64,000 nt of DNA from CAYNLG01 sp964397995 (GTDB taxonomy: Bacteria; Planctomycetota; Phycisphaerae; FEN-1346), in NCBI GenBank assembly GCA_964397995.1, contig CAYNLG010000008.1, forward strand, positions 1 through 64,000. The letters are read 5' to 3'. The translations under genes and the position numbers were made by a program. The notes below the pieces were generated by a model, which made no database searches, had not been told where the DNA came from, and worked only from the letters and a program-made list of their open reading frames with translations. Position 1 is the first letter of the stretch, and each line of letters opens with the position of its first letter. Of this stretch, positions 1-8,189 are shown piece after piece.

Positions 1-80
1 GCTTCGGCCGCACTCTTTAGCGGCCTGCTAGTGCCAAAATCCGTAGTCACACCCGACGCACCGGACCGGCCGGATTTGTG

Positions 81-109
81 TTGCTGCGCGGCCGGGTCGG
101 GGCTATGCT
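81..109 (+). promoter_or_regulatory. Predicted sigma70-type promoter for the PilZ gene
   Basis: TTGCTG at 81-86 and TATGCT at 104-109 are separated by 17 bases. Transcription would start near 116, about 50 bases before the GTG start at 169. This is a consensus match read by eye only. Confidence 0.4.
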
Positions 110-168
110 TAACGTACACGTCGGCCCACGTTTGGGTTCAGGGTGTCGTCTTAGTGGGAGGGTGACGG

Positions 169-489
169 GTGTCGCCGCTCGCCGACCGCCGTGTCCATCC
201 GCGATACGACATCCCCGCGTGCCTGCGCCTCGAGTGGGAGGCCGACGACTCGGTGCGTACCCGCGCCGTCAACCTCTCCAGCGGGGGCGCCTTCTTCCTT
301 GCCGCGGCCGCTCCCGACGTCGGCGAGGCCGTCCGTCTCCACCTTGCCATCCCGCGCGACACCGCCAGCACCTTCTTTCTGGAACAGTTCGCCGCCGCCG
401 GCCGCGTCATCCGCCGCGAGCCCGGCCCCGAGGGCGCCACGGCCGTGGCCGTGGCCTTCGACGAGCCGATGGCGCTGGAGCTGCCGTAG
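169..489 (+). CDS. PilZ domain protein, putative cyclic-di-GMP receptor
   Basis: This 106-residue protein is essentially one PilZ domain. The N-terminal arginine motif RRVHPRY (residues 7-13) and the following NLSSGGAFF stretch (about residues 36-44) match the two c-di-GMP-contacting elements RxxxR and D/NxSxxG. PilZ proteins bind cyclic di-GMP and relay it to motility, adhesion or secretion machinery. The start is GTG at 169, chosen because a GGGAGG ribosome site lies about 7 bases upstream and the arginine motif follows at once. There is no signal peptide or membrane segment, so it is cytoplasmic. The next gene starts 100 bases downstream on the same strand. Its partner cannot be deduced from the context. 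Confidence 0.85.
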   Translation: MSPLADRRVHPRYDIPACLRLEWEADDSVRTRAVNLSSGGAFFLAAAAPDVGEAVRLHLAIPRDTASTFFLEQFAAAGRVIRREPGPEGATAVAVAFDEPMALELP

Positions 490-588
490 TCCGCTGGCGG
501 CCGTGGCCGCGCGCTGCTAGGATGCCGCATGCGCCCGCGCGCCGTGCGCGGTGCCGTGCCAGCGTGCCCCCAGCAGGGAGCCGCCGCC

Positions 589-1719
589 GTGCCCCAGCCG
601 TTCGATCTGGACGCCCACCCGCATTTCACCGCTTGGACCGACCCGGCGTCGGGCGTCAGGAGTTACGTCCTCTCGACCCACCTCGGGCCGCTGCAGAAGG
701 CGCTGTATTACGTGACGCCGAGCCAGCGGGGCCGGCGGCTGTGGTTCACCGTCCGGTGGCCGCCCGCGCGGACGGCCCAGCTGGCCGTCGCGAGCCTCGA
801 CCCCGCGGCGCCGGAGCTGCGGCTGCTGCCGGGCATCTTCCCGCGCGGCAACCCGCTGCTGGCGCCGGACGGCGAGGCGGCGTGGGTTCCCGTCGAGGAC
901 CGCATTCTCCGCGTCACCCCCGAGGGCGAGGCCGAGGAGGTCGTCCGGTTCCCCGAGGAACTGCTCGGCGGGCGGCACCTGTTCCGCCTGGTGACGGACT
1001 TGACGATGTCCGCCGACGGCCGGTGCTTCGCCCTCGACAGCCACGTCGGCAGCCGCTTTCTCATCGCCACCGCCGACGTCGCCACCGGCGAGGTCACGCC
1101 GCTCCGCTGGTTCTTCAAGGACCACCACCACGTCGCCTTCTCGCCGGTCGACCCGCACCTGCTCCTCGTGAACCAGGGGCCGTGGCACGACCCGATTACC
1201 GGCGACAAGGGCGACATGGACGTCCGCATGTGGGTAATGGATGTGCGCGGCACGCGGTTCGAGCCGGTCCAGAGCGACCTCTGGTTCAGCCACAACGCCA
1301 TGGGCTGCCACGAGTGGTGGACGCCCGACGGCCGCCTCCAGTGGTGCGATTACGCCGACGGCATCTACGAGGTCGACGCCCCGGGCGGCGAGCGGCGGCT
1401 CGTCTGGTCCCGCCCCCTGGTGCACGGCCAGACCGACCCGACCGGCCGGTACCTGTGCGGCGACGCGAACCCGTACCATTGGAACGCGGCGCGGCCGTGC
1501 AGCGTGTGGGTCTTCGACCGGGAGACGGGCCGGGAGGCGGCCGTGGCGTCGAACCTGCCGGAGCCGCCGCTGCCGCCGCGCGAACGCCGCCGCTACCATC
1601 CCGACCCGCACCCGCACTTCTCGGCGGACGGGGCGTACCTGGTGCACACGACGACGGCCCTCGGGCCGCTGAGCGTCGCGCTGGTGCCGATGGCGCCGAT
1701 CCGGGAGCGCCTCGCGTAG
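589..1719 (+). CDS. Oligogalacturonate-lyase-like beta-propeller protein
   Basis: The 376-residue protein resembles oligogalacturonate lyase (Ogl), a seven-bladed propeller that cleaves short pectin fragments by beta-elimination with Mn2+. Stretches that align by eye with Ogl include MDVRMWVMD, the CHEWWTPDG segment, HGQTDPTGRYLCGD, and a terminal DPHPHFSADG that corresponds to the HPH metal-binding strand. The Gln ligand that precedes this strand in Ogl is not obvious, so the chemistry may differ. An ATG at 529 is in frame, but GTG at 589 has a GGGAG site 8 bases upstream and begins right before the first conserved strand, so I prefer it. No signal peptide is visible. No other pectin gene lies nearby. 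It could instead be a non-enzymatic propeller. Confidence 0.6.
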   Translation: MPQPFDLDAHPHFTAWTDPASGVRSYVLSTHLGPLQKALYYVTPSQRGRRLWFTVRWPPARTAQLAVASLDPAAPELRLLPGIFPRGNPLLAPDGEAAWVPVEDRILRVTPEGEAEEVVRFPEELLGGRHLFRLVTDLTMSADGRCFALDSHVGSRFLIATADVATGEVTPLRWFFKDHHHVAFSPVDPHLLLVNQGPWHDPITGDKGDMDVRMWVMDVRGTRFEPVQSDLWFSHNAMGCHEWWTPDGRLQWCDYADGIYEVDAPGGERRLVWSRPLVHGQTDPTGRYLCGDANPYHWNAARPCSVWVFDRETGREAAVASNLPEPPLPPRERRRYHPDPHPHFSADGAYLVHTTTALGPLSVALVPMAPIRERLA

Positions 1720-1762
1720 GGCAGGGGTTCGCACGCGCCCGCCGGCGCGCCCGCGGTGCGCC

Positions 1763-3328
1763 TTACTGCGGCGCCGGCACCGTCGGGTCCGTCGGGGGAT
1801 CCGGGCCCAGGCCGTGCGGTGCGGCGGTCGGGCCCTCGGGGGGCGGCGACGCCCCGGTGGCGGCCGACACGCCTTCGCGCGTCGCCCCCGCAATCGCCCG
1901 CACCCACGCCCGCTCCGGAATCGTCACCGGCCCCGTCATCAGCTCCGGCACGTTGTAGACCTGCAGCAACGCGTCGTACAGACGCGGGTCCTCCTGCGGC
2001 AGGACGAACGGTTTGCCGAACGTCCCGTCTTCGGCCGCGTACGTAAAGTACACCTTCGTGAAGACGCCCGTCCCGCGCTTCGACGCGAACGCCACCCACC
2101 GCCCGCTGCGCGACCAGCAGTGCCACGTGTCCGCCAGCGGGCTGTTCACCGCCTCCAGGTCCCGCAGCGTCCGCGCCCGCAGGTCCACCACCGCCAGGTC
2201 CGCGCTCGGCTGGTAGATCGGGAAGCCCCCGTAGTCGCAGACCGTGACGAGCACGCGTCGCCCGTCCGGGGCGACGCGCGGCTGCAGGATGCTGCGCCCG
2301 ACCGCCTCCGCCGCCACCAGCACTTCCGGCTCGCCGAAGGTCTCGGTCTCGGCGTTGTACGGCACGCGCATCAGGTCGTACCGCACCTGGTCGGACTCCG
2401 CCAGCGGCCGCGCCCGGGCGCTCGTGTAATAGAGATACCGCCCGTCGGGCCCCCAGCGGGGCCAGCTCTCGCACCGCTCGACCCGCGCCAGCGGCTTGCA
2501 ACTCGTCACGGTCCGCGACGTCACGTCGTACACGCACATGTCCGAGGCCGCGTCATACACCTCGCGGTTCTCGCCGCACGTGTGGAACATCTGCTTCAGC
2601 CGATGGGACGAGAACGCGATCCGCCGCCCCGACGGGTGCCACGTCGAGTATGACGCCGGCCCCTTGTTGAACCGGCTCCGCGTGTCGATCCGCTCCACCC
2701 GCCCGCCGGTGGCAAGGATCATCGCCGGGCCGTGCGGCGAGCGCACGTGCACCAGCATCCGGTCCGGCGATCCCTGGTGGTACGTGTGGCAGTTCAGGCA
2801 CCCGACCGGCGACGGCCGGCTGTCCAGGATCACCCCCTCCGCGAACGACGTAAGGTCCCGCTGCCGGATCTCCAGCGCCGCGTGCCGGTTGTACACCGGC
2901 CGCATGTACCGATAGCTCAAGTACGGGTCGATCGGCTCGGCCGCCACGCGCACGGTCACCGCCTCGAACCGCCGCCACCGCCCGTCCTGCCGCGCCGCCA
3001 CCTCCAGACGCACCGCGCCCCCGCGGTTTGCCTCCAGCATCGCCCGCCACGCGCGCGGCGGAAAGCGGACGGCCCCGCCCTCGGCCGCCCCCGCAAGGGG
3101 CGTCCCGCCCTCGCCAGTCAGCCGCCACGCCACGGCCTCGCCCGGCTCGGCCACCACGACGTTCAGCGGGGCGATGTTCGGCGGCACGGTCGCGCCGGCA
3201 AAGTCCGGCCGGAGGCGCGGCGGCCGGCCGGCCGCCTCCGCCGTCTCCGGAAAGGCCGGTCGCTCCGCGCATCCGCCCGCCGCCGCGAGCGCGAGCGCCG
3301 CCGCCAGGATGCCTGTCGCATGCCTCAT
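1763..3328 (-). CDS. Lipoprotein with single CxxCH haem motif and TolB-like propeller
   Basis: The 521-residue protein begins with a lipoprotein signal (AAAGGC, Cys20 as the lipidated residue). It has an N-terminal beta domain to about residue 135, a c-type haem motif C177-x2-C180-H181, then PD40/TolB-like propeller repeats (WHPSGRRIAFSSH, WGPDGRYLYYTS, VAPDGRRVLVTV, WSRSGRWVAFASK). It is probably attached to a membrane on the periplasmic side. The haem motif suggests a covalently bound haem, but one CxxCH alone is weak evidence. The start at 3328 is supported by an ATGA overlap with the stop of the upstream membrane-protein gene, which implies translational coupling. The C-terminus is low-complexity and rich in Pro and Ala. 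Function unknown. Confidence 0.75.
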   Translation of the reverse strand: MRHATGILAAALALAAAGGCAERPAFPETAEAAGRPPRLRPDFAGATVPPNIAPLNVVVAEPGEAVAWRLTGEGGTPLAGAAEGGAVRFPPRAWRAMLEANRGGAVRLEVAARQDGRWRRFEAVTVRVAAEPIDPYLSYRYMRPVYNRHAALEIRQRDLTSFAEGVILDSRPSPVGCLNCHTYHQGSPDRMLVHVRSPHGPAMILATGGRVERIDTRSRFNKGPASYSTWHPSGRRIAFSSHRLKQMFHTCGENREVYDAASDMCVYDVTSRTVTSCKPLARVERCESWPRWGPDGRYLYYTSARARPLAESDQVRYDLMRVPYNAETETFGEPEVLVAAEAVGRSILQPRVAPDGRRVLVTVCDYGGFPIYQPSADLAVVDLRARTLRDLEAVNSPLADTWHCWSRSGRWVAFASKRGTGVFTKVYFTYAAEDGTFGKPFVLPQEDPRLYDALLQVYNVPELMTGPVTIPERAWVRAIAGATREGVSAATGASPPPEGPTAAPHGLGPDPPTDPTVPAPQ

Positions 3329-5274
3329 CCGCCGTCCGCCCACCCGTCCAGGGGCACCTCGCGCAGCCGCTCGCCGCGCCGCGACACCCCGTAAAAGTGA
3401 TAGTACCAGTACGTGTCCCCGTACGCCGCCAGCGATGGTCGCGCCGCCTCCCGGTCCTCCCCGTGGGGCGCGGCCGCCTGGAGGAATGCCGCGAACCGCT
3501 CGCGCGTCCGCGGGTCGATCGGCACGCCCGGCGGCACGGGCGACTCGCCGCGCGAAAGCGCCCCCCGCAGCAAGAGCGCCTCCTGCACGTGCAGCGGCAC
3601 GCGGCCGTACCCGGCCCGGGCCAGGGCCGGCAGACACGCCGCCACCCCGTCCAGGTTCCGTACCAGCAGGGCCCACGCCGCCAGCAACTCCGCCGCCGCC
3701 CGGTGCCGCGGATGCTCCGCCAGCAGTTGCGGCAGGTCGACGTGCGGCAGCTCAACCCAGATCGTATCGCGCGCCGGCGCGAGCGCCCGCGCCGCCGCCA
3801 CCTCCGGGTCCCCCGCCAGCGTCGGGTCCGCCTCCAGCGCCGCCAGCCGCGCCCGCGCCCGGGCCGCATACAGCGGCTGCCGCGCCAGCGCCCGCAGGTA
3901 CACCGCCGCCGCCTCCGGCCGCCCCTTCAGCACGCTGCACGTCGCCAGCGGCCACAGCACCCGCACGCTGTCCCCCTGGAAGTGCCACGCGTCGGTGGCC
4001 ATGTGCTCCGCCCGGTTCACCCGCCCCAGCTCCAGGTAATACGGCACCCGCTTCAGCCGCGTCTGCGTCGGCTTCGACCCCCCGAACGCGTCCGACGGCA
4101 CCACGAGGCCCGGCCACGTCGCCCGCTGTGGCCACGCGAACATCTCGTCCAGCAGCGCCCCCCGGTGCCGCAGCGCCCGGTTGATGTCATGCCGCGCGTG
4201 CGTGTCCCACCACGCCAGACCGTCGGCCGCCGCCAGCACCCCCGCCCAGGCCTCCCGGTGCGCCCGATAGTCCACCGCCACCAGGCCCTTGCGCTGCGGG
4301 CTCCACGCCAGTGCCCCCGCCGCGGCCGCCAGCACCAGCACCGCCGCCGCCCTCGCCCAGGGGCATCCCGCGCGGCACGCTGCCCGGGCGTCGGCCTCGC
4401 CGGCCGCGTTGCGCCGCCGGCGGCAGAGGCACGTCCACGCCGCCGACCCGACGGCGAGCGCCACCAGCGCCACCGACGCCACGCGGCTGACCAGCGGCGG
4501 CTGGAAGAAGAGCAGCCGAAGATGCGGGTCGCACTCGCTCGCCCCGAACACCGCCCACGACGCCGGCGGCAGCAGCCACAGGTACGCCTTCGAAAGCGGC
4601 ATCAGGTACATCGTCTGCTGCGCCAGCGCTGGCAGGCCCGCTCCCACCGCCACGCAGACCGCCGCCGACGCCACCCGCCGTGCCGCCAGCTCACGAAGAG
4701 CCGCGAGCGCCGCACAGAGCAGCAGCCCGCCCCCGCCCAGCACCACGTACGCCGCCGCCGCCATCGGGACGAACGTCGCCGCCCGCACCAGCCACGACCG
4801 CCCCGGCGCCCGGGCATACGCCCACGCCCCCGCCACGCCCCCGAGCACCGAGAGCGTGATGGCCGGCGGGTACCCGTAGTCGGCGTGCAGCGCCACCAGC
4901 GGCACCGCTGGCAGACACGCCGCCACCGGCCCGCCCGCGCCCCCGCACGCCCGCAGAACGCCCCGCATCGCCAAGCACACAAGCCCCACCATCACGCCGA
5001 CCGCCGCCGCCCCCGGCCACCCGAGCGCGTGAAGCTGCCCCACGGCCAGCGACGCGTACGTCACCGGCCCGCCGGGCTCGGCGAACGACGCGGCCACGTC
5101 CCGCGCGCTCCACGCGAAGACCGGGTCCTGGGCGTGGTAGAGCAGGGCGGGGTCCACCGCGAGCCCGACGTGGAGGGCCGTCCCGACCGCGAGCGCCGCC
5201 GTCGTCACCAGAAAGGCGGACCGCCACCGCGGGAGCGAGGCATGCGGATCGGTTGCGACAAGGGCATCGGTCAT
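3325..5274 (-). CDS. Multi-spanning membrane protein with soluble C-terminal half
   Basis: The 649-residue protein has a run of hydrophobic segments over roughly residues 18-330 (about ten), for example near VTTAALAVGTAL, AAVGVMVGLVCLAM and VLVLAAAAGALAW. An Ala/Arg-rich, helix-rich C-terminal half follows and looks TPR-like, with repeats such as AAAVYLRALARQPLYAARARARLAAL. The architecture recalls O-antigen-ligase/TPR-type proteins and possibly the DUF6057 family, which I could not check. Its stop overlaps the start of the haem-motif lipoprotein by 4 bases, so the two are coupled and likely act together in the envelope. The substrate is unknown. Confidence 0.65.
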   Translation of the reverse strand: MTDALVATDPHASLPRWRSAFLVTTAALAVGTALHVGLAVDPALLYHAQDPVFAWSARDVAASFAEPGGPVTYASLAVGQLHALGWPGAAAVGVMVGLVCLAMRGVLRACGGAGGPVAACLPAVPLVALHADYGYPPAITLSVLGGVAGAWAYARAPGRSWLVRAATFVPMAAAAYVVLGGGGLLLCAALAALRELAARRVASAAVCVAVGAGLPALAQQTMYLMPLSKAYLWLLPPASWAVFGASECDPHLRLLFFQPPLVSRVASVALVALAVGSAAWTCLCRRRRNAAGEADARAACRAGCPWARAAAVLVLAAAAGALAWSPQRKGLVAVDYRAHREAWAGVLAAADGLAWWDTHARHDINRALRHRGALLDEMFAWPQRATWPGLVVPSDAFGGSKPTQTRLKRVPYYLELGRVNRAEHMATDAWHFQGDSVRVLWPLATCSVLKGRPEAAAVYLRALARQPLYAARARARLAALEADPTLAGDPEVAAARALAPARDTIWVELPHVDLPQLLAEHPRHRAAAELLAAWALLVRNLDGVAACLPALARAGYGRVPLHVQEALLLRGALSRGESPVPPGVPIDPRTRERFAAFLQAAAPHGEDREAARPSLAAYGDTYWYYHFYGVSRRGERLREVPLDGWADGG

Positions 5275-5729
5275 GGCACTCGGGGGCAGGGCCGCGCGCG
5301 GCCGCCGAATGCTCTATCGGCGCGCCGCCGGGCCCGTCTTCGTCGTGAGCCCCACCCCACCCGACTCTACCCGACCCGCTCGCCCGTCGCCAGCCTTCTT
5401 CCGCCGTTGCCGTTTTCAGTAGAACGGGCATCTTGCGCGTGAGTTTTGCTTTGCCGTTGCGTTGTCCCAGACCTCGAGCGGGTGACTGGGTGCTTCACGA
5501 CCGGGCCCTTTCATACGCCCATAGAGGGGCACGTGGTCCCCACATACCTCATGGTAGGCATTGCGGCACTTCGTTACGTATCGACGCGCGGCCGATCACG
5601 CCGCCGACACGCTGCAGCCTCTCCTTCGTCACTCCCTTACTCACCCACACGCCCCCCGGCTCCCACGAACGCTTGCGTTTGCTTCGCGCGCCGCTAAGAT
5701 GACCCCGCGAACCCGGAGCGCGAGCCTCC
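5275..5729. other. Intergenic region between divergent genes
   Basis: A 455-base region separates the minus-strand membrane-protein gene from the plus-strand HD gene. Short open frames occur but have no convincing ribosome site or recognisable protein. Apart from the promoter candidate at 5673-5700, I see no repeat or hairpin that stands out. Confidence 0.5.
5673..5700 (+). promoter_or_regulatory. Predicted promoter for the HD phosphohydrolase gene
   Basis: TTGCGT at 5673-5678 and TAAGAT at 5695-5700 are spaced by 16 bases, 30 bases before the ATG at 5730. A moderate match to the sigma70 consensus. Confidence 0.35.
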
Positions 5730-7760
5730 ATGCCCGACCCCCTCACCCCCGACCAGGCCCGAAGCCTGCTGGTGGCTGACCGCGTCGTCCGCGACCCCGT
5801 CCACGGCGACATCCGTCTGACGGACCTCGAACGCCGCCTGCTCGACACGCCCGAGCTCCAGCGCCTGCGGCATGTGCGGCAACTGCCGGGCGTGGACCTC
5901 GTCTTTCCCGGGGCGACCCACACGCGGCTCCTGCACAGCCTGGGCACCCTCCACGTCACGGCCGAGATGATCGACGCTTGTCAGACGGCCGCGCGCACCG
6001 CCGCCCTGACGCCCGGCCCCGCGCCCCGCGGGCCGCGCCCCGTCCGCGTCGGCCCGTACGCCGAGCTCGTCGCGCGGCTGACGGCGCTGCTTCACGACGC
6101 GGCACACGTGCCCTTCGGCCATGTGTTCGAGCGCGAAGCCCAGGTCTTCGCGCGCGACGAGTGGGACGACCCGTGGCGCGTCGAGCGCGTCTTCGGCGAG
6201 GGCTCCGGGGTCGTCGCGCGGGTCCGCGAGGCGGTCGGCGCGGTCCTGGCGGCCGAGGAGGAGGCCGCCGGCAAAGAAAAGAAAGGAGAAGTCAAAAGAG
6301 ACCAAAAAAAAGGCATAAAGGGACAAAAGGATGACAAAGAGGAGCAAAAAGGCGGACAAAAAGAGAAAATAGAGGGCAAAAAGAAGCCGGAAACAGGGCA
6401 AAAAAAGTTAGAAACAGGGCAAAGAGTGCCAGAAACGGAGGCGTCGCGGGTTGCCGCCGACGCCCTCCTGGCCGAGGTCCTGGCCTGCGTCCGGAGCGGC
6501 CCCGACGACCGCCTCCGGTACCCCTTCGTGGCCGACCTCGTGGGCCGCAGCCTGTGCGCGGACCTCGTCGATTACGTCCAGCGCGATATGTACTTCGCGG
6601 GCCTCTCAGAGGGGGTTGCGCGGCGGTTTGTGGCGTTTCTGGCCGTCGTCCCGGTGATGGAAAACAGCGGCGCCGACGGCCGCCTGACCGTCTTCCGCGG
6701 CCCGTATCCGGACGAGGCGGCCCCCGCCCGCGACGAGCCCGACGGCACCCGCTCGGCCTGCCGGCTGGCCCTGCTGCCGTACCGCCGGAGCCGCCCGGAA
6801 GGCGCGGGCGTGAAACACAATATCCTCGCGGAAGCCGTAGATCTGGCCCGTAGACGGGAGTTGGTGACGGAGAAGCTGTATTTCCATAAGACGAAGCTTG
6901 CGGCCACGGCGATGCTCTCGGCGGCCGCCCACGCCTGGGGCTTGGCGGGCGCGGAGGCCCTCTGGGACCGGTCGGACCGCGAGGTGCTGCGGATGATGGC
7001 CGAGGCTCCCGACACGGGGGGCGGAAACCGCCCCAGGCGGGCCCGTATCCTGGCCCGAAAGCTCATGTCGCGGAGTCTGCTTAAGCCGATTTACCGGGCC
7101 TCCTACCGCCGCGATACGGGCGACGCGGCCGGCGCGGCCCTCTGGGACCGGGATACGGGCGTCTATTACCGTTACGATAGCGCCGAACGGCGAGAACCGC
7201 TGATTGCGGCCCTGGAGACGGCCATCGGCCTCCACGCCGCCGGCGACCCCGCCGCCGGGGTCGGCAGCGTCGCTATCTCCTGTCCTGACAAGGAGATGCA
7301 GGTCAAGGAGTTCGACCTGCTGGTCTCCGACCACCCTCAGTCGCGTGAGTTGCGGCGGCTGCAGGACGTCGTCCAGCGCGTGGTCCAGGAAGAGGTCCGC
7401 GTCATCCGCCAGGCCCACCTGGAACAGTGGCGGTTCGAGGTGTACGTCGATGCGGCGCAAGTGCCTGTGGGGTCGGCGTTTGCGCGCCGCCTGGCGGGGG
7501 CGCTCCAGGCCGATCTGGGGCCGAAGAACGAGGTCTACGACCTGGAGGGCGAGACCGTCGTCTCCCTCGGGGCGCTCATCCGCGAGCTCCGGGTCGAGGC
7601 GCTCCTCGACCGGAGCGGCCTGCGCGACCGGATCACCCGGAAGGACTACGAGGCGCTCGTAGCCCTGGCGGCCTCTTTGCCCGAGGAACGGGTCGAATCG
7701 GCCCTTTCGGCGCAATTGGAGGGCCAGGGATATGTTGTCCGGCGCGACCGGCTTTTCTGA
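5730..7760 (+). CDS. HD-domain (SAMHD1/dGTPase-like) phosphohydrolase with Lys-rich insertion
   Basis: The 676-residue protein belongs to the SAMHD1/YdhJ-type HD superfamily. Visible elements are RDPVHGDI (21-28), H69 in the THTRLLHSLG motif, H122-D123 with H126 in LLHDAAHVPFGH, and a later DLVDYVQRDMYF helix that should carry the second metal-binding Asp. Such enzymes hydrolyse dNTPs or related nucleotides; the substrate here is not known. Between about residues 182 and 237 the normal fold is interrupted by a Lys/Gln/Glu-rich low-complexity segment encoded by A-rich DNA (see the repeat at 6271-6438). The frame stays open through it and homology-like sequence resumes at ADALLAEVLACVRSG, so the gene is probably functional with an extended loop. 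It stands alone, with its own predicted promoter. Confidence 0.85.
   Translation: MPDPLTPDQARSLLVADRVVRDPVHGDIRLTDLERRLLDTPELQRLRHVRQLPGVDLVFPGATHTRLLHSLGTLHVTAEMIDACQTAARTAALTPGPAPRGPRPVRVGPYAELVARLTALLHDAAHVPFGHVFEREAQVFARDEWDDPWRVERVFGEGSGVVARVREAVGAVLAAEEEAAGKEKKGEVKRDQKKGIKGQKDDKEEQKGGQKEKIEGKKKPETGQKKLETGQRVPETEASRVAADALLAEVLACVRSGPDDRLRYPFVADLVGRSLCADLVDYVQRDMYFAGLSEGVARRFVAFLAVVPVMENSGADGRLTVFRGPYPDEAAPARDEPDGTRSACRLALLPYRRSRPEGAGVKHNILAEAVDLARRRELVTEKLYFHKTKLAATAMLSAAAHAWGLAGAEALWDRSDREVLRMMAEAPDTGGGNRPRRARILARKLMSRSLLKPIYRASYRRDTGDAAGAALWDRDTGVYYRYDSAERREPLIAALETAIGLHAAGDPAAGVGSVAISCPDKEMQVKEFDLLVSDHPQSRELRRLQDVVQRVVQEEVRVIRQAHLEQWRFEVYVDAAQVPVGSAFARRLAGALQADLGPKNEVYDLEGETVVSLGALIRELRVEALLDRSGLRDRITRKDYEALVALAASLPEERVESALSAQLEGQGYVVRRDRLF
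6271..6438 (+). repeat. A-rich repeat insertion inside the HD gene
   Basis: About 168 bases of purine-rich, AT-richer DNA interrupt a very GC-rich gene. It contains AAAGGGACAAAAGG near 6317-6330 and ends in three imperfect 21-base units, each including GAAACAGGGCAAA or a close variant, encoding KKPETGQ, KKLETGQ and RVPETE (about 6381-6437). The same AAAGGGACAAAAGG word and GTGCCAGAA recur in reverse complement in the intergenic region at 63087-63217. This suggests a dispersed repeat family that has inserted in frame here. Confidence 0.6.
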
Positions 7761-7788
7761 GTTTTGCCCAAGGCGAATCGGGCCTGAA

Positions 7789-7816
7789 TTGCTTTCTAAC
7801 TAATCCGTGCTATACT
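7789..7816 (+). promoter_or_regulatory. Predicted strong promoter for leader RNA and PEP-CTERM gene
   Basis: TTGCTT at 7789-7794 and TATACT at 7811-7816 with a 16-base spacer lie in an unusually AT-rich patch. Transcription would begin near 7823, giving a leader of about 365 bases before the ATG at 8190. Confidence 0.5.
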
Positions 7817-7825
7817 GCGGACAGT

Positions 7826-7875
7826 AGGGCGATCTGCGGGGATAGCCTGACCCGAAGGTCGCCCTTTGTTTATTG
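7826..7875 (+). terminator. Terminator-like hairpin directly after the promoter
   Basis: AGGGCGA (7826-7832) pairs perfectly with TCGCCCT (7859-7865), with inner CGGG (7837-7840) and CCCG (7851-7854) also able to pair. A T-rich tail follows (7865-7875). It lies only about 3 bases after the predicted transcription start, so it may end a roughly 50-base RNA or act as an attenuator. Confidence 0.45.
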
Positions 7876-7904
7876 TAACTGGGTTCGCGATGTGTGGATG
7901 TGAG

Positions 7905-8189
7905 TGGCTGGGAAGGCCGGCGACGTAAGCCGTTGGAGAAGGGCGGCTTACGGAAGGCCGCTGGGAACGCCGGCCGGATGCGGGGTGCCTCGGCCCGAGA
8001 CGGAGGGAACGGGTCAGGCCGGGGCAGGACGCACCTTGACGTACCGGAAGCGAGCGAGGTCCCAGCCGGAAAGGAGGTGCCTTGGCAGAGGACCAATATG
8101 CGCCCCTGCCGCGGAGTGTTCGAACGTAAATCCTCGGGCCGTAACGACCGTTCCCACAAGAGCTTAAGAGAGAAAAGGGGAGTCCTACA
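7905..8189 (+). ncRNA. Candidate structured 5' leader or small RNA
   Basis: The region has no supported gene but holds nested perfect helices. GGCCGGCG (7915-7922) pairs with CGCCGGCC (7968-7975) and encloses CGTAAGCCG (7924-7932) paired with CGGCTTACG (7944-7952). A further 10-pair stem is TGCCTCGGCC (7986-7995) with GGCCGGGGCA (8017-8026, one GU pair). It does not match the conserved cores I know for RNase P, tmRNA, SRP RNA or the GEMM riboswitch. It may be the leader of the PEP-CTERM gene at 8190 or a separate RNA. Confidence 0.4.

Noticed and set aside
5433..5702. Small gene of about 89 codons upstream of the HD gene
   Set aside because: It has no good ribosome site and no recognisable protein features, and it overlaps the predicted promoter of the HD gene.
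7905..8060. RNase P RNA, tmRNA, SRP RNA or GEMM riboswitch
   Set aside because: The conserved core sequences of these RNAs (for example GAGGAAAGTCC of RNase P) are absent; only the dense pairing is supported.
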